From the NCBI RefSeq assembly GCF_000169095.1, contig NZ_AAVU01000026.1:30126-94125 (forward strand): DNA of 64,000 bases. Direction: 5' to 3'. The notes below the pieces were generated by a model, which worked only from the letters and a program-made list of their open reading frames with translations, was not told the DNA's origin and ran no database searches. The stretch is from Lyngbya sp. PCC 8106 (GTDB taxonomy: Bacteria > Cyanobacteriota > Cyanobacteriia > Cyanobacteriales > Microcoleaceae). Positions 54,072-62,866 of the stretch are shown here, in pieces. Both the position numbers and the translations under genes were made by a program. Position 1 is the first letter of the stretch. Every line of letters begins with the position of its first letter.

Positions 54072-55229
54072 GTGACAGAATTCAACAATCAAAACCAAGT
54101 ATTTTCTGAGAGCGATATTGATAGCGATGATATAACTATCTCGGAATTAGAGGAAGATGATTTAAAAATCGAAGAACGAGATATTCACGAACCGTTTGAC
54201 CCAACCAAAATTCGCGTTGCTACTAGACCGATGACGATTGACTTAGTTCTCGACCGAATTGAACATGATGAAATTAATTTAGCACCGGATTTTCAACGTT
54301 ATGCTAATATTTGGGATGATCAAGCTCAGAGTTTGTTAATTGAATCTATTTTGATTCGGATTCCATTACCAGCATTCTATATGGATGCCACTGATGAAGA
54401 TCATTGGTTGGTAATAGATGGATTACAAAGATTGAGTACATTAAAAAAATTCATTCTCGATCAAAAATTGAAGCTGACTCGATTAGAATTTCTGACTAAT
54501 TTGGAGGATAAAAATTATGATGAGTTACCTCGAAATTATCAACGTCGAATCAAAGAAACTGTTTTAAATGTTTACTTAATTGAAAAAGGAACTCCTCCAG
54601 AAGTTAAGTTTAATATATTTAGACGAATTAATACTGGTGGTGAACCTTTATCTCCCCAAGAACTTCGTCATGCTTTAAATCCAGGTAAAGCTACTAAGTT
54701 TTTAGATCGTCTGGCCAAGTCTCAAGAGTTTATAGAAATTACAAATTTAGGTAAAAAACGTAAGCAACGTATGGATGATCATGAATTTGTATTGGGTTTT
54801 GTAGCTTTTTCACTGACTCCCTATCATAAATACCCGGTGAAGAAAGGAAGAGATTATTTTCTGAATGAAGCCATGATTAAAATTAATAAAATGGATAACA
54901 GCATGGAACAAGAAGTAGAAAATAAGTTTCAATACGCAATGAAAGCAGCATCCGATATTTTTGGAGATTCTGCTTTTCGGAAAATGTCAAGAAAAAATAG
55001 AAAATACCCTATCAACAAAGCCTTGTTTGAAGCCTGGTCAGTTACCTTGAGTCAATTAAACTCTCAAGAACTTGAAATCCTTAAAACTAAAAGCAAAATT
55101 TTGAAAGATAAATTTATTGAACAGATGGAAAAAGACAAAGATTTTTTAGCCTCAATATCCCAAGCTGCCAATAAAGTTGAGTATCGATTTATGACAATTG
55201 AACAAATCGTTCAGGAAGTTTTATTATGA
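54072..55229 (+). CDS. DUF262 domain protein (ParB/GmrSD-N-like)
   Basis: A 385-residue protein from GTG 54072. After an acidic N-terminus (about 40 residues) comes a DUF262 domain: PDFQRYANIWDDQAQ (72-86), the nucleotide-binding/catalytic motif DGLQRLSTL (116-124; DGQQR in most relatives) and FRRINTGGEPLSPQELR. The DUF1524 HNH nuclease domain found in GmrD or GmrSD fusions is absent; the C-terminal 170 residues are helical and Lys-rich. DUF262 proteins occur in modification-dependent restriction and other anti-phage systems. The stop overlaps the next gene's ATG by four bases, so the two are translationally coupled. Confidence 0.85.
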   Translation: MTEFNNQNQVFSESDIDSDDITISELEEDDLKIEERDIHEPFDPTKIRVATRPMTIDLVLDRIEHDEINLAPDFQRYANIWDDQAQSLLIESILIRIPLPAFYMDATDEDHWLVIDGLQRLSTLKKFILDQKLKLTRLEFLTNLEDKNYDELPRNYQRRIKETVLNVYLIEKGTPPEVKFNIFRRINTGGEPLSPQELRHALNPGKATKFLDRLAKSQEFIEITNLGKKRKQRMDDHEFVLGFVAFSLTPYHKYPVKKGRDYFLNEAMIKINKMDNSMEQEVENKFQYAMKAASDIFGDSAFRKMSRKNRKYPINKALFEAWSVTLSQLNSQELEILKTKSKILKDKFIEQMEKDKDFLASISQAANKVEYRFMTIEQIVQEVLL

Positions 55230-56350
55230 TTGAATCAATTCTGTTGAAAAACTACAAGCCATTTCCTAGCTTAATACTACCTCTGAAACCTCTAACACTT
55301 CTTTCAGGTTTAAATAGTACAGGTAAATCCTCTGTTATACAATCTTTGCTACTCCTTCGACAGTCCTATCAACAAGGATTACTCCCAGAAACAGGATTAG
55401 CTTTAAATGGTGATTTAGTTTGTATTGGAACCGCTCAGGATGCACTATTTGAAGGAGCAGAAGATGATACAATTGGTTTTGAATTAAGATGGAAAGATAA
55501 TCTAAAAGGAGTTTGGCGTTTTGACTATAACCGAGAGTCGGATGTAATGTCACTTGCTACATCATCACCCAATTTAGAGGAAGTATACAAAACCAGTTTA
55601 TTTAATGATAACTTTCACTACCTTCAAGCAGAGCGAATTGTTCCTCGTCCATTTTTTGAAATCTCAGATTTTCAAGTCCGACAACATCATCAATTAGGGA
55701 GTCGAGGTGAATATGCTGTTCACTTCCTGTCTCTTTATCAAGATAAAAATATTCCGAATCCTCAACTTGGTCATCCATTAGCCAACTCACTACATTTAGG
55801 AGATCAAGTAGAAGCTTGGATGGGAGAAGTAAGTCCAGGAACACGAATTAGAGTCGCTTCAAGTCCAGAGATGGATTTAGTCAGTTTACAATATTCTTAC
55901 GGAATAGGTAATCCTTATCGTGCTACCAATGTTGGTTTTGGTGTAACCTATACTTTACCGATTCTGGTGGCAATTTTAACCTCTAAACCGGGTACACTTA
56001 TTGTAATTGAAAATCCAGAAGCACATCTTCATCCAAAAGGACAAGCGAAAATAGGGGAGTTGTTTGCACTGGCTGCAAGTTGTGGCGTACAAGTCATTAT
56101 TGAAACTCATAGCGATCATGTTTTAAATGGAATTCGTTTGGCAGTTCACGATGGTAAACTAAGTGAAAACGACGTACAACTCCATTATTTTCAACGAATA
56201 GAAAAAGAGGGACAAGCCATGAGTGAAGTTGTATCACCCCGCATAGATCGAAATGGAAGAATTGATCGGTGGCCAGAAGGCTTCTTTGATGAGTGGGAAA
56301 ATATTTTATATGCTTTGTTGAAGCCAGCAGAAAAGCCACCAGAAAAGTAA
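55226..56350 (+). CDS. AAA/ABC-type ATPase (DUF3696 family)
   Basis: A 374-residue SMC/ABC-like ATPase of the class seen in OLD, AbiLii and PtuA systems. Walker A GLNSTGKSS (28-36), signature-like segment near 235-246, Walker B TLIVIENPEAHLHPKGQ (257-273) and the switch His in ETHSDH (293-298). The C-terminus RWPEGFFDEWENIL matches the ending of DUF3696 proteins. No TOPRIM nuclease domain is attached. It overlaps the DUF262 gene by four bases and ends three bases before the third gene, so all three appear to be one operon. Role in DNA or invader sensing is inferred from family. Confidence 0.87.
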   Translation: MIESILLKNYKPFPSLILPLKPLTLLSGLNSTGKSSVIQSLLLLRQSYQQGLLPETGLALNGDLVCIGTAQDALFEGAEDDTIGFELRWKDNLKGVWRFDYNRESDVMSLATSSPNLEEVYKTSLFNDNFHYLQAERIVPRPFFEISDFQVRQHHQLGSRGEYAVHFLSLYQDKNIPNPQLGHPLANSLHLGDQVEAWMGEVSPGTRIRVASSPEMDLVSLQYSYGIGNPYRATNVGFGVTYTLPILVAILTSKPGTLIVIENPEAHLHPKGQAKIGELFALAASCGVQVIIETHSDHVLNGIRLAVHDGKLSENDVQLHYFQRIEKEGQAMSEVVSPRIDRNGRIDRWPEGFFDEWENILYALLKPAEKPPEK

Positions 56351-56353
56351 AGT

Positions 56354-57289
56354 ATGACCTTAGAAATAGTTTTAAATGAATTATCACTGAAAAATCCAGC
56401 CCCAGACATCAATACAGCCCGAAAATGGATGTCTGATTTTATCAACACTTTAAGATTAATCAATGAAAATGCAAAATCAACTACACCTTACACTCATTAT
56501 GAATTTTATAATACTGTACTTGCACCCAATTATTCTTTGAGTAACTGGTTATATGATCGGGAAATTGATCGGGATGATCAGCGTCTAATTTTAACTCTAA
56601 CAAATCAACCCTTTACAGAAGAGGTAAATATTGATAACTATGAATTTAGCTATGAAGGAGAATCAGTTATCGGATTAGGTGTTGCTTACCTTCTTGATGC
56701 ACTTTTAATTAGTATACTTTCAGAACCGAAATGGGATTGTACTTATCTAAGTTTAAAAATTAGAAGAATAGATGAAAACGAAGAATTACTTGAAGAAAAT
56801 AGAGAACTTCCTCATATTAGTTGTAGTGATCACCTACAAGAACATACTGATTGGATTCAAAATCGTATCAAAATACAGATTTATGATGGAGTAGAACTTT
56901 GGAAATTAAAAGAGGAATTATTTCCCCGTTTAGAATTTTGTGATTCAGTTGGTAAGCAGTTACAAAACATCAAGCGTGGACAACTTGAGTTAAAGTTGGT
57001 CAGAGAAGCATTATCACAGTTAGACAGTTGTTGTCAAAATTGGACAAGTGGCTCTTTTAGTTCAGAAGGATATTCTATTGAGATATCGCCTGAAAGTACG
57101 GTAACACTCAATCAATATAGTCAAGAACGAACCTTTCGTTGTCCAGATGGTCAAGAGCGTTTATTTGAACAACATATCAAGCTGAGAGTTTGTAACTGGC
57201 GTATCCATTTTTATCCAAAAGAAGAACCCGGAAAGGTAATCATTGGGTATATTGGTCGTCATCTTCCCACTGATAAATATCCAACTTGA
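56354..57289 (+). CDS. Unknown protein, third gene of the DUF262-ATPase cassette
   Basis: A 311-residue soluble protein starting three bases after the ATPase stop. I do not recognise the family. The N-terminal third is rich in helix-favouring residues with the segment TPYTHYEFYNTVLAPNY; the middle contains HISCSDHLQEHTDW; the C-terminus has a compact strand-rich part ending YIGRHLPTD. No membrane segment or signal peptide. No classical nuclease motif was found by eye. As the last gene it may encode the effector or a regulator of the ATPase; this is inference from position. Confidence 0.75.
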   Translation: MTLEIVLNELSLKNPAPDINTARKWMSDFINTLRLINENAKSTTPYTHYEFYNTVLAPNYSLSNWLYDREIDRDDQRLILTLTNQPFTEEVNIDNYEFSYEGESVIGLGVAYLLDALLISILSEPKWDCTYLSLKIRRIDENEELLEENRELPHISCSDHLQEHTDWIQNRIKIQIYDGVELWKLKEELFPRLEFCDSVGKQLQNIKRGQLELKLVREALSQLDSCCQNWTSGSFSSEGYSIEISPESTVTLNQYSQERTFRCPDGQERLFEQHIKLRVCNWRIHFYPKEEPGKVIIGYIGRHLPTDKYPT

Positions 57290-57418
57290 TCAGATAAATA
57301 AGGGTAAAATTATCAGGCTTCATTCCAACATTAACAATTCCCCATTGCAATTCCCCTGATTTTTGGTAAAGTGGAGCGTTATTGAATAAAATGATCTCTG
57401 AACTCCAATCAACCGAAA

Positions 57419-58435
57419 ATGAAATTAAAGATTGCACTCTGTTCAGCAATAATCACGATTTTTGCCCTCTCACCCGCCCAAGCCGCAGACAACTGCACCT
57501 CCTCACGAGCGTACCTCTACCAACACTGTCGGCAATCTTTACCCCTCGATAAACCCCAAAAAACCGACAGTTCTAATTATACCGAAACCGTTGCTATTGT
57601 ACCCGATGGACGCTTTTATCAATACCGAGCCGGACAGGGTATTTATCAAGTTCAATACAACTACACCGGGCGCAACTGGACACACGCTGACGCCGCCCCA
57701 ATACACATTAATACCGACAAACCCATCGCTATTTTACCCATTCAATATACTTCTAATGGTATGCAACCAGGAGCGTCAGTTAATGGAGTTCCAATTGGTC
57801 GAGTTTGGAATACAATTACTGTGATTGAAATGAAGCGACGGTTAGAAGCATTAGGATTTTTTGTATTAACACCAACGATTCAAATGTATGGTGAAAATCT
57901 AAACGGTTTCCAAGCATTAGAACATTTTATTGCGGGAGTTCATAAGGGGAATTCCCACGTTCAAACGATTGTATTAACGGCTGATGCTAATGTTGCGAAT
58001 GCAGCAAATCCTCGTCCGGGGGCGCAAATGTTGGTAACAGGTTTGCATTCACGAGATTTATGGTGGGAATATCGGATTCAATCGAGAATAATGCCTTTTT
58101 ACCAACAACAACAACTCTACAATATTGGGCCGAGAGTCAGGGGCGGACAAAGCAATAAAGAAGGGCATTCTCTGGCTTGGCATCCGATGATTGAACGCGC
58201 CGCAGAATATAATCCCAATGTTGCCATTATTGAAGTTGCACAGGCTGTTGAGATTGTTCAAAAAGCAGGCTCAATTCAAGCAGGACGTGTGTGGGCGACA
58301 CCATTGTTTGATGCGATTGCTTGGGCGATGGCGGAACACGCTTGTGCTTTGGGTGCAAATTTAGATAATATTTGTCAAAATGGTGTGCTAAACAGTGACC
58401 CGTTAACAGTTATCAGTAACCCGTTTTTTCCGTGA
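57419..58435 (+). CDS. Secreted hypothetical protein
   Basis: A 338-residue protein with a Sec signal peptide (MKLKIALCSAIITIFALSPAQAA). The mature part has several Tyr/Trp-rich strands (FYQYRAGQGIYQVQYNYTGR) and the segments HSRDLWWEYRIQSR and PNVAIIEVAQA. It could be an enzyme of the cell envelope but I see no motif that settles it. A promoter probably lies in the 129-bp gap after the defence-like cassette. Function unknown. Confidence 0.6.
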   Translation: MKLKIALCSAIITIFALSPAQAADNCTSSRAYLYQHCRQSLPLDKPQKTDSSNYTETVAIVPDGRFYQYRAGQGIYQVQYNYTGRNWTHADAAPIHINTDKPIAILPIQYTSNGMQPGASVNGVPIGRVWNTITVIEMKRRLEALGFFVLTPTIQMYGENLNGFQALEHFIAGVHKGNSHVQTIVLTADANVANAANPRPGAQMLVTGLHSRDLWWEYRIQSRIMPFYQQQQLYNIGPRVRGGQSNKEGHSLAWHPMIERAAEYNPNVAIIEVAQAVEIVQKAGSIQAGRVWATPLFDAIAWAMAEHACALGANLDNICQNGVLNSDPLTVISNPFFP

Positions 58436-58496
58436 ACAGTTATCGGTTTTTTCTCTGTTCTCGGCTTTCGATTGACTGATAACTGTCAGGAATTTG

Positions 58497-58664
58497 TTAT
58501 GAACCGCAGGTGCAACCTGTATGACCGCAGCCGGAACCGTTGGGATGGCCGTTGGCACAGGCTTCTGAACAGTAGGGTTTGCCGTCTTTCTTGATGGCAT
58601 TTTCTAAGGAAACAACGCATAGACAAGATTCACAGGCGCATTTCATTTGAGTAACAGCAGACAT
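58497..58664 (-). CDS. smtA: Bacterial metallothionein (SmtA-like)
   Basis: A 55-residue Cys-rich protein on the minus strand, easily missed because it is so short. It starts MSAVTQMKCACESCLC and ends HTGCTCGS, with nine Cys (9, 11, 14, 16, 32, 36, 46, 51, 53) and two His (40, 48). These match the spacing of Synechococcus SmtA, which binds four Zn2+ in a Cys/His cluster that includes a zinc-finger-like part (PYCSEACANGH). It buffers Zn and Cd. A GGAG ribosome site precedes the ATG, and an SmtB-type operator lies 40 bases upstream. Confidence 0.92.
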   Translation of the reverse strand: MSAVTQMKCACESCLCVVSLENAIKKDGKPYCSEACANGHPNGSGCGHTGCTCGS

Positions 58665-58703
58665 CGCGATATTCTCCGAGTGAGCTTCTGTTTTTAATTT
58701 AAC

Positions 58704-58723
58704 ATCTGAACAGATATTCAGAT
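58704..58723. promoter_or_regulatory. Inverted repeat resembling an SmtB/ArsR operator
   Basis: ATCTGAA (58704-58710) and TTCAGAT (58717-58723) form a perfect 7-6-7 inverted repeat upstream of smtA. The TGAA...TTCA core resembles the sites bound by SmtB, a zinc-released repressor. smtB itself is not next to smtA here. Confidence 0.55.
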
Positions 58724-58855
58724 ATAGTTTTAACTTTTCTTTATAAATTTCTCTGAACCCAGTGAGAATATAAAAAAAGCTAGTTCAAATCCAGAGTTTT
58801 TAGTTGTAATGTTAAAGTAAGAAAATCGAGTCACTTGTTAGGCAGGGATTGACAG

Positions 58856-59062
58856 ATGGGAATAGAACGCAGACTCTTTCGAGGAATGTTTGATGCAGGT
58901 GAAGTCGTCGAACTTCGACAAACCTGTTTTACTCCCAGTCGTGTGTACGAACCGGGCAAATATATCGCCGGGGAATTACCTGATATTGCTTTTGATATGG
59001 GGTTAGTGGAGAAACTCCCGACTGTTCGGGATAATAGCGCTGAAATTCGAGATCCTGAATAA
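58856..59062 (+). CDS. Small conserved-looking hypothetical protein before bioF
   Basis: A 68-residue protein (MGIERRLFRGMFDAGEVVEL) with many acidic residues toward the C-terminus. Its TAA stop overlaps the bioF ATG (TAATG), so the genes are translationally coupled. A ribosome site (AGGGA) lies upstream. The sequence is compact and lacks membrane segments. Co-expression with biotin synthesis is likely, but I see no motif that assigns a function. Confidence 0.65.
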   Translation: MGIERRLFRGMFDAGEVVELRQTCFTPSRVYEPGKYIAGELPDIAFDMGLVEKLPTVRDNSAEIRDPE

Positions 59063-60270
59063 TGTCAACAGATGCTTATACTTGGATAGAGCGATCGCTA
59101 GAAACCATTCACCGGGCTGACTGGTATCGCAGTGTACAAACCGTAGAAAGTTTACCTGGGCCAACAATAACTTTAGACGGGCGAGAACTGATTAATTTTG
59201 CCAGTAACGATTATTTAGGATTAGCCGGAGATCAACAATTAATTAATGCCGCAATTACCGCTACAAAAAAATTTGGTACCGGAACAACAGGTTCTCGTTT
59301 ACTCACTGGACACCGCCACCTTCATCGAGAATTAGAATTAGCCATTGCCCGTCTAAAACAAACAGAAGATGCCCTGGTTTTTAGTTCTGGTTATTTAGCT
59401 AACTTAGGGACAATTTCAGCATTAGTTGGCAGACGAGACTTGATTTTATCAGATCGATACAATCATTCTAGCCTAAAAAATGGTGCTAAAGTCAGTGGTG
59501 CAACAATTCTTGAATATGATCACAATGATACCGAAGAACTCAGACAAATTCTTCAGCAACATCGCCATCAATATCGGAAAACTTTAATCATTACCGATAG
59601 TGTATTTAGCATGGATGGGGATTTATGTTCTTTACCCGAATTATTAGAATTGGCGAGCGAATTCAACTGTATGTTACTCGTCGATGAAGCCCATGCGACA
59701 GGAATTTTAGGCAAAACTGGGGCGGGTTGTGTCGAATATTTGGGCTGTACTGGACAACCATTAATTCAAATGGGAACCCTCAGCAAAGCCTTAGGAAGTT
59801 TAGGCGGATATGTGGCGGGAAGTGCAACTTTAATTGATTTTTTGCGAAACCGTTCACCCAGTTGGATTTATACCACAGGATTAACCCCTGCTGATACCGC
59901 TGCCGCCCTAGAAGCTGTTAAAATAATTCAGCAACAACCCCAACGTCGGAGTCAATTATGGCATAATATAAATACACTTAAACAGTTCTTGCAAGAAAAA
60001 CAGGAAAAAACGACAACTCAAGAAAACTTTGTTGAGTCTTGGTCGAGTTTTCATTCTCCGATTTTCTGTGTTCACCTTCCCAACGCAACAACCGCGTTAA
60101 ATGTCGGACAACAATTAAAAGCAGAAGGAATTTTTGCCCCGGCTATTCGTCCGCCTACGGTCAGCACCAGCAGAATTAGAATCACACTCATGGCAACTCA
60201 TAATGTCCATCATTTACAAAAGCTAGTCGATGTATTATTTTCAATATTAACCGAAGAAGAAGTCTGTTGA
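59062..60270 (+). CDS. bioF: 8-amino-7-oxononanoate synthase
   Basis: PLP-dependent alpha-oxoamine synthase of 402 residues that condenses pimeloyl-ACP or -CoA with alanine in biotin synthesis. Recognised by LINFASNDYLGLAGD, GTGTTGSRLLTGHRHLH, FSSGYLANLGTISAL, VDEAHATGILG and the PLP-Lys in TLSKALGSLGGYVAG. The sequence is also compatible with other alpha-oxoamine synthases (for example Kbl), but the motif combination favours BioF. Starts within the stop of the preceding small gene; the remaining biotin genes are not in this window. Confidence 0.88.
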   Translation: MSTDAYTWIERSLETIHRADWYRSVQTVESLPGPTITLDGRELINFASNDYLGLAGDQQLINAAITATKKFGTGTTGSRLLTGHRHLHRELELAIARLKQTEDALVFSSGYLANLGTISALVGRRDLILSDRYNHSSLKNGAKVSGATILEYDHNDTEELRQILQQHRHQYRKTLIITDSVFSMDGDLCSLPELLELASEFNCMLLVDEAHATGILGKTGAGCVEYLGCTGQPLIQMGTLSKALGSLGGYVAGSATLIDFLRNRSPSWIYTTGLTPADTAAALEAVKIIQQQPQRRSQLWHNINTLKQFLQEKQEKTTTQENFVESWSSFHSPIFCVHLPNATTALNVGQQLKAEGIFAPAIRPPTVSTSRIRITLMATHNVHHLQKLVDVLFSILTEEEVC

Positions 60271-60315
60271 ATGAATTCACATAACAACTTAAAACTGTAG
60301 TAAATCTGGGTAAAA

Positions 60316-60999
60316 ATGACTAAAACAATTGTAATCACTGGGGTAAGTCGAGGCTTGGGTCAAGCAATGACCGAAGATTTTATTGAGTTAGGACATACCG
60401 TAATTGGGTGTGCGCGATCGCGAGAAGCCATCAAAGAACTGAATCAAAAATATGGTAAACCTCATCATTTTACCGTCGTTGATGTGACCGATGAAAATCA
60501 AGTCAAAACCTGGGCAAAAGATTTTTTATCAAAAGTTTCCGCCCCCGATATTTTGATTAACAATGCAGCTTTAGTTAATCGTTTAGCCCCGCTTTGGGAA
60601 GTTCCTAGTGAAGAATTTTCCCAACTGATTGATGTCAATATCAAAGGCGTCACCCACGTTATTCGCCATGTTTTACCCGCGATGATTGCTAGAAAACAGG
60701 GAATTGTGATTAACTTAAGTTCAGGTTGGGGACGTTCAACCTCGCCGCAAGTCGCCCCCTATTGTGCATCAAAATGGGCAATTGAAGGATTGACTCAAGC
60801 CCTCGCCCAAGAGTTACCTCCCGGTTTAGCTGCTATTCCTTTGAGTCCGGGAATTATTCACACGGATATGCTCGAAATTTGCTATGGTGAAGATGCAGCG
60901 TCCTACACTCCCTTAAATGTTTGGGTGAAAAAAGCCGTTCCTTATATTTTGAAACTTTCGACCAAAGAAAATGGAGTTCCGGTCAGCGTTCCGGTATAA
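60316..60999 (+). CDS. Short-chain dehydrogenase/reductase (SDR)
   Basis: A 227-residue classical SDR. The N-terminal TGVSRGLGQAMTEDF motif (TGxxxGxG) binds NAD(P), NNAALVNR is the NNAG-like segment, and the catalytic S-Y-K is in NLSSGWGRS...YCASKWAIEG. Slightly shorter than the 250-residue norm at the C-terminus. Located 45 bp after bioF. Substrate not deducible; the neighbouring biotin gene offers no strong hint. Confidence 0.87.
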   Translation: MTKTIVITGVSRGLGQAMTEDFIELGHTVIGCARSREAIKELNQKYGKPHHFTVVDVTDENQVKTWAKDFLSKVSAPDILINNAALVNRLAPLWEVPSEEFSQLIDVNIKGVTHVIRHVLPAMIARKQGIVINLSSGWGRSTSPQVAPYCASKWAIEGLTQALAQELPPGLAAIPLSPGIIHTDMLEICYGEDAASYTPLNVWVKKAVPYILKLSTKENGVPVSVPV

Positions 61000-61100
61000 T
61001 TAAAGTGAAGTTTATCGTTGAGCAAATAGACTCTGCTAATTTTGTTAAAATCCACTCAGAATCTCAACTCTGTTCTCTCCTAAACCTCAACCTAAAACCC

Positions 61101-62495
61101 GTGAAACGTTTCGTTCAGATAGCTGTAAGCGCGATCGCGATCGCTTCTTTAAACGCCTGTGCCAATTCTTCACTAGAAGAAGCCTTTAAACCTGATCCTC
61201 AACTGCAAAATAATCCCCCATTTGATCAATCGAGTTCCAAGAATCCTGATCAAACCTTCGTTCAGCTACCTAAAAATTTCCCGTCGCAAATTCCCCTTTA
61301 TCCCAACGCCAAACTGCGGGATGTTACCGCTTCCGAAAAAGAGACAGAAGTAGATGTGATCACTCACTGGAAAACTAGCGATCCAATTAATTTAGTCGAA
61401 AACTATTATCAACAAGAATTGAACGCCCAAGATTGGCAAATTGTTGAACGTCCAAACCCTGAAGGGGAAGGTTCATTTGTCGCCCGTAAAGACAACCTAC
61501 AAGTCACTCTTTCCCTCAAACCCAATTCAATTTCCAGCAGCGAAACTGACTTTGAAATTCGTTATATTCAAGATAGCGAAAATGAAAATATTGCCAAAAA
61601 CGCTGACAGCGATAAATCTATTTCAACCATTCCCCTTCCTCCCCCTCCACCTCTGACGTCTAACGACACACCGACGACTTCCCCGACACCCACCAACTCA
61701 CCCACCGTCAATATTTCTCCCACTCCGACGACTTCCCCAACACCCACACCTACACCCTCACCCCAAGCCTCTAACTCCTCTCCCGCACTCGATACTGTTC
61801 CTCAAGAATTGCGAGAATTTGTCAGTGATGTGTCAAAATTAGGGGTGTTGCAATCTTCACCGGGACGCACAACCAACCCCAGCAACAGCGATCAAATTAT
61901 CACAAACCCCAACAGTACCATCACACGAGGCGAGTTTGCGCGATGGTTAGTCAATGCCAATAACAACTTTTACTCTAATACACCCCCCAAACAAATTCGT
62001 CTGGGAGTTCCTTCCGATCAACCTGTCTTTACCGATGTATCGACAACCCATCCTTATTTTCCCGAAATTCAAGGATTAGCTGAAGCGGGTTTAATCTCCA
62101 GTTCATTGTCAGGAGATAGCGCTGCGGTTCAATTTCGCCCAGATGCCCCTCTAACTCGCGAAGATCTGATTTTGTGGAAAGTTCCCTTAGATACCCGTCA
62201 GGCGTTACCTAAAGCCACTGTAGATGCTGTTCAGGAACGGTGGGGTTTCCAAGATACCGCTAAAATTGACTCTAACTCGTTGCGAGCAATTCTAGCCGAT
62301 TTTGATAACGGTGACAACGCTAATATTCGTCGAGTGTTTGGGTTTACAACATTATTTCAACCCAAAAAACCTGTAACTCGTGCCGAAGCCGCTTCTGCTT
62401 TGTGGTATTTTGGATTTCAAGGTGATGGGATTTCCGCCCAAGAAGTTTTACAAGCCCAAAATCAAACTCAAAATAGTGGAAATTCTAGCGATTAA
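61101..62495 (+). CDS. SLH-domain lipoprotein
   Basis: About 464 residues from GTG 61101 (KRFVQIAVSAIAIASLNACANSS); an open frame extends further upstream but overlaps the SDR gene and has no signal peptide, so the inner start is preferred. Lipobox LNAC gives Cys 20 or so for lipid attachment. A Pro/Thr/Ser-rich linker (PTPTPSPQ-type) separates an N-terminal beta-rich part from SLH-like repeats (ITRGEFARWLV, PLTREDLILWKV, PVTRAEAASALWYF). SLH domains bind peptidoglycan-linked polymers or outer-membrane S-layer material. Probably a cell-envelope stabilising protein. Confidence 0.85.
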   Translation: MKRFVQIAVSAIAIASLNACANSSLEEAFKPDPQLQNNPPFDQSSSKNPDQTFVQLPKNFPSQIPLYPNAKLRDVTASEKETEVDVITHWKTSDPINLVENYYQQELNAQDWQIVERPNPEGEGSFVARKDNLQVTLSLKPNSISSSETDFEIRYIQDSENENIAKNADSDKSISTIPLPPPPPLTSNDTPTTSPTPTNSPTVNISPTPTTSPTPTPTPSPQASNSSPALDTVPQELREFVSDVSKLGVLQSSPGRTTNPSNSDQIITNPNSTITRGEFARWLVNANNNFYSNTPPKQIRLGVPSDQPVFTDVSTTHPYFPEIQGLAEAGLISSSLSGDSAAVQFRPDAPLTREDLILWKVPLDTRQALPKATVDAVQERWGFQDTAKIDSNSLRAILADFDNGDNANIRRVFGFTTLFQPKKPVTRAEAASALWYFGFQGDGISAQEVLQAQNQTQNSGNSSD

Positions 62496-62540
62496 GTTGT
62501 TATCCTCATAAAAATAGAGTTGTGATCAATTGTAGGATAA

Positions 62541-62723
62541 ATGTTTAACCGTCATCGTCTGCGATCGCTGAGTCGAATTCTAGTTTTACCTTATGTTGTT
62601 TTTTTCCTAATGGCGATTTTTATTGTCGCCGAGAAGTTGAACAAAAAGTTAGATAACTCTCACTCAAGTCTGTTGAAAACTCAGCAAAAAGTTATCGTTA
62701 ACTTGTTTTTGGAGTATTCATAA
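62541..62723 (+). CDS. Short ORF with a membrane helix (doubtful)
   Basis: A 60-residue frame with one hydrophobic segment (LPYVVFFLMAIFIVAE) after a basic N-terminus. It starts 45 bases after the SLH gene stop. Sequence lacks a clear ribosome site and no family is recognised. It may be a real small membrane protein or a chance frame. Confidence 0.3.
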   Translation: MFNRHRLRSLSRILVLPYVVFFLMAIFIVAEKLNKKLDNSHSSLLKTQQKVIVNLFLEYS

Positions 62724-62769
62724 ATGCGTTTAAGCAGAACTACGAATTTGACTAAAATTTGATAGTCTT

Positions 62770-62801
62770 AAAACCTGGTTTCTCACAAAAACTGAGTTTT
62801 T
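62770..62801. repeat. Palindromic intergenic repeat (AAAACCCGGTTT type), copy 2
   Basis: AAAACCTGGTTTCTCACAAA and the following ACTGAGTTTTT can fold into the same kind of hairpin as the element at 46353-46385 (AAAAC pairs with GTTTT around GGTTT/AAAC). It lies in a non-coding gap. Confidence 0.4.
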
Positions 62802-62866
62802 ATTCCCCATTTATCTTCATTAATTGATAGAATGTGCTGAAGCACAACAACCAACTGAATTGATGT

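Noticed and set aside
60921..61100. Upstream extension of the SLH lipoprotein frame
   Set aside because: It overlaps the end of the SDR gene, lacks a signal peptide, and the GTG at 61101 gives a proper lipoprotein signal.
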